The notes below the pieces were generated by a model. That model saw only the letters and a list, made by a program, of their open reading frames with translations. It ran no database searches and had not been told where the DNA came from. Positions 60,686-64,000 of a stretch of DNA of 64,000 nt are shown in pieces. The translations under genes and the position numbers were made by a program. The DNA comes from Luzula sylvatica (lineage: Eukaryota; Streptophyta; Magnoliopsida; Poales; Juncaceae): the NCBI GenBank assembly GCA_946800325.1, contig OX326961.1:44157415-44221414 (forward strand). Direction: 5' to 3'. Position 1 is the first letter of the stretch, and each line of letters begins with the position of its first letter.

Positions 60686-61031
60686 TCCGTTACAACGCAA
60701 TTTAAAGTCCGTTACAACGGACATTGAGGTCCGTTACAACGTACTAACTGCGTTATAACGGAGATCTATCCGTAGCTTATTTTGAAAATTCTGAGTAAGT
60801 CCGTTGCAACGGACATTGAGGTCCGTTACAACGTACATAGTTCTGGCAAATTTTTGGGAATTTACCGTTGCAACGCAATTTCCTGTGTTTTTCATGTCCG
60901 TTGCAACGGTATTTTCCCTCCGTTATAACGGACATTGAGGTCCGTTACAACGGAACTCTTGGCGCCAGTCAAATTTTAAAATTTCTGTACAGTCCGTTAT
61001 AACGGACATTGAGGTCCGTTACAACGGAGTT
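60686..61031. repeat. Internal array of CCGTTACAACGG palindromes
   Basis: About 12-14 units such as GTCCGTTATAACGGAC and GGTCCGTTACAACGGA, often in pairs joined by ATTGA. The same word is arrayed in the 3' LTR. Confidence 0.9.
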
Positions 61032-61276
61032 GCTGGCCAGATCAAAAAAAATTCAATTTTCCCTGATTTTTTAAATTTTTAATTGGGCTCATACAGGTCA
61101 AAGATTGTATGTTACCCCCCCCCCCCCCCCCACACTTAGAGAATACTTGTCCTCAAGTAAAAAAATCGAAAATTTCACAAAGAGGGATAATAGAGAGATA
61201 CAACCTTTGATGCATGGGCGTGCCTCCCTCGCTAGCGCTCTTGTTTAACGTCTTGAGCTCGACTTGGCCGAGTTCA

Positions 61277-61459
61277 TCATTGTGAGGTGTCGTTGGGCTC
61301 TAGAGCTTGCTCCTCCATCCACCCGGTTTCGAAGTTTGCGTGGTAGTGCTTGAGTCCATGGCCGTTTACCTTGAACGTTTTGTTCGTTTCCTCGCTTCGA
61401 ATTTCGACAACCCCAAATGTTGTCACATTGGTGACCACAAAAGGGCCGATCCACCCCAA
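61277..61459 (-). pseudogene. Integrase C-terminal (GPY/F) fragment
   Basis: WIGPFVVTNVTTFGVVEIRS and KTFKVNGHGLKHYHAN match the GPY/F module that ends Ty3/gypsy integrase. The upstream part is deleted, and the frame runs directly from LTR sequence at 61460. Confidence 0.85.
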
Positions 61460-61460
61460 A

Positions 61461-61821
61461 TGTCTCGTCTTGGATGCCTTCCTTGTTGTTTTGAGATGCT
61501 AGTGAGCTAGGCAACTCGCACAACACGTTCCTTTCGTACCAATTCACCCGCCAATAGAAGAGAGCTTCGTACCGGTTGAGTGAACTCGAGATTGCAAGAA
61601 GTCCAATTGGAATAAAGCTCCCGAGTGGAATATAGAATGCTTGACTCCTTGCTTGCGTGGATTCGGATGAAGAAAGCTCCACCTCAATCCTCGCAACTCG
61701 ATCTTCGTCGAAGTGTAAACCGATTCACCGAATGAAGTGAGCTTCTATTCGGTGATCGATTTTAGAAAATTATCGTTCATAGTTGCAAATCTTGCGTGTT
61801 CTTGAAAGTTCTTGGACTTGC

Positions 61822-61884
<63 letters not shown>

Positions 61885-62343
61885 GGCGTAAAAAAGCGTT
61901 CCAAACTCGTGGCCCTTGTGGTCCTATTTATAGCACTCATGGAGTCTTCTTATTGGCCACGAGTTGGTGGAGAGGATTGGGGGTAAGGAGGTAATTCCCA
62001 CCAAAGGTAGGTGGGCAGGATAAGGGCTAAGGATTGAGTGGTTTTCGTGTAGACTTTTGTGTAAGTTTCTATCATGATAATTGTTTGCCTCCCGTCTCAT
62101 TCATGTACCGAATATATCGGTGTAATATATCGTTTTCACTCCTCTTGACATGTTGGAGACAACTACACTCTCCAAATTCCTAGAAATTCCTTCTAATTTC
62201 TGTGATTAAGCAATAAAACACACTTAGTGAAGAAATATTCATGTTATCTCAAATATGATTAATAAAGTATATATAATTGTTCTTCACAAGGGCTAAAATT
62301 CGCAAATTAAGCATTAAATTTGTGCCTTATTTGCCTCACATCA
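61461..62343 (-). repeat. 5' LTR of the gypsy element, truncated
   Basis: 883 bp aligning almost base for base with 58393-59334 apart from the shorter (GA)n. TATA CTATAAATAG (minus) at 61924-61933. It ends at the deletion junction 61460/61461. Confidence 0.88.
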
Positions 62344-62348
62344 TACGT

Positions 62349-62689
62349 GTCACGTACTTGTGCATCTTATATACTCACATGCATACTCAAGCAAACTGTT
62401 AGTATCTCGGTTGTTTTGAACAACATCGAATAAGTCACGACTGTAACAAATTAGATTTTGAATTTATTTACCAATTAGTTTTTTTGTTTACTTTACATAA
62501 TATGAAAATAGGAAAAAAATCATGAACAATTAGTAATATACAAAAAAACAATAAATTTTGGTAAAATAGTAATACATTCTTTTTAAAAAGTTCGAATAAA
62601 TCTAAAAAAACATAAATTATTTGGTAATAAAGCGGTTTATCACGTAATCAATGTGATTTATCACATAATTAAGAAAACCGAGCTCCCAA
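62349..62689. other. Right flank of the gypsy element
   Basis: AT-rich, nothing recognised. Confidence 0.4.
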
Positions 62690-62915
62690 CACAAAGCAAT
62701 TATTCGACCACAAAGCTGACAACGCACAATGCAGCGTAGACCACGCTGCAGAATCAATCCCGGATTCCTCGGTTCACGAACACCCAGCGCAGGCAACCCA
62801 TCAACGGTCCAGATCCAAAGCATCCAGAAGAGGGCTCATCGGACGGACTTGGTTGATTTAGTGACGTGGATGAAGCTGGGGGCTGGAGATTCCTTAACTT
62901 TATATCTATTAATAA
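62690..62915. repeat. Dispersed repeat shared with 50350-50715
   Basis: GTTCACGAACACCCAGCGCA and a terminal GATTCCTTAACTTTATATC module recur from 50350-50715. The interior differs. Includes GCAGCGTAGACCACGCTGC, an imperfect palindrome. Confidence 0.5.
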
Positions 62916-64000
62916 TATTAATAATTTGATCATTTAAGACATATATTTTGTATGACCATTTTTAATCATTTGTAAGTATTAATTTAAACCTTTAGATGTA
63001 GTGATATGGTTTGATCTCAACCAATAATTTTTTGTTAGATTTTTTGAAGATCCTATTTTGTGTAGTCATATATGTGTCATTATTTTACATCATGTTTTAA
63101 GCATCCTTAGAAATCCACATCATCGTACATTAATGATGTGGGCTATTATTATTTGTTACATTCACATTAGAATAAGTCTATAAATTGTTTATCATTTCAC
63201 ATAAGATTACATGATCAAGTGTGAATGCAATAGAAGATGAAAAATTTATATATAAAATATTAATAATTTAATATGTACTACTATAAAACATAAAACATAT
63301 ATTAGTATTATTTTTAAAATTTTAATTTTAAAAATCCATCAAATATATTCGTTTTATTTTTCTCTTTATTTTGACATCCATATTAGCATAGTCCATACAT
63401 ATCGTTTTCCATAATTTGAATTTGTAAAAATGTTATGTAAGAAAATACAATGCAAAAAAATGCATATTTACATAATAGAATTTTAAGTATTACTATTTAT
63501 TTTTAAAACCAAACAAATTTAATATTAAGTAGATTATATTCGTTTTATAACCAAACAAATATAATATTAAAAAATTAAAAAACTAATAGAAAAATATTAA
63601 ATAGTATTGTTATTGTAAAAAATGTTAATTTAAAAAAATTCATATGATATATTATATTTTTATTTATGTTTATTCTAAATTAAATATTGATATTATTAAT
63701 TAAATTACTTGCACTATTAAGTTTGATATTATTTATAATTTTCATTGCATTTTTAATCAAGAAAAATATTATTAGTTCTATATAATTAATGCTGTGTTAT
63801 TACACATGTTGTATGGTTCATTGTTTTTGTATTTGATATTGTATGAAATATTGTGAACAATGATATAATATTTTTTGTTATGTTTTTTCGTAAATTGTAT
63901 TGTATCTCATATATTATTATATAATAGCACTAATGTAAGTGTTATTATTTGATTTAAAATGATATTTTTTGTTACCATAATGTAAAATAAATGTAAAACT
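62916..64000. other. Very AT-rich right end
   Basis: No ORF, inverted repeat or RNA gene recognised. Confidence 0.45.

Noticed and set aside
61277..61459. Functional small protein of 60 codons
   Set aside because: It is a retrotransposon integrase tail joined to LTR sequence by a deletion.

Overview
The window is nuclear DNA of a flowering plant, almost certainly a eudicot. It is AT-rich, its genes carry many short GT-AG introns with one GC-AG, and the families are plant-specific (DOF, WOX, MYB-CC, plant mTERF clade). It holds typical plant MITEs, SINEs, LTR retrotransposons and an integrated pararetrovirus. The species cannot be named from sequence alone.

Layout. (1) 1-20 kb is gene-rich: the 3' end of an FG-repeat nucleoporin (NUP214-like), an eight-exon RHIP1-like gene, a RING-H2 E3 ligase, two tandem mTERF genes and a cytosolic pyruvate kinase. 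The mTERF copies belong to a duplicated segment that also carries the 3' flank of the RING gene. Copy B is broken by a tRNA-SINE, by a ~4.4-kb block holding a badnavirus-like endogenous pararetrovirus (pol end, spacer ORF, promoter/leader with tRNA-Met primer site, two downstream ORFs), and by an AT-rich repeat. (2) 20-28.4 kb is gene-free and repeat-rich: a TIR element, 99-bp tandem repeats, a 1.3-kb solo LTR, a PIF/Harbinger MITE and a LINE stub with a perfect 136-bp internal duplication. (3) 28.4-36 kb is a second gene island: a MYB-CC factor (MYR1-like), an RRM protein related to NIFK/Nop15 with telo-box and site II promoter elements, and a divergent cycling DOF factor. (4) 36-43.6 kb has no genes: TIR elements, a long-TIR element split by a second solo LTR, and a hAT element with target duplication. 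(5) 43.7-45.8 kb is a WOX11/12-type homeobox gene with a MITE in its first intron. (6) 45.8-64 kb is retrotransposon-dominated: degenerate Ty1/copia pol split by a solo LTR, two copia RNase H fragments, and a 4.7-kb Ty3/gypsy deletion derivative bounded by near-perfect target duplications.

The genes are unrelated housekeeping and regulatory loci. The coherent story is one of nested insertions, several resolved here to base-level target-site duplications. The most unusual signals are arrays of short palindromes inside two LTR families, a strong excess of GGTACC through the DOF gene, and the compact pararetrovirus leader with three exactly spaced 43-bp repeats.
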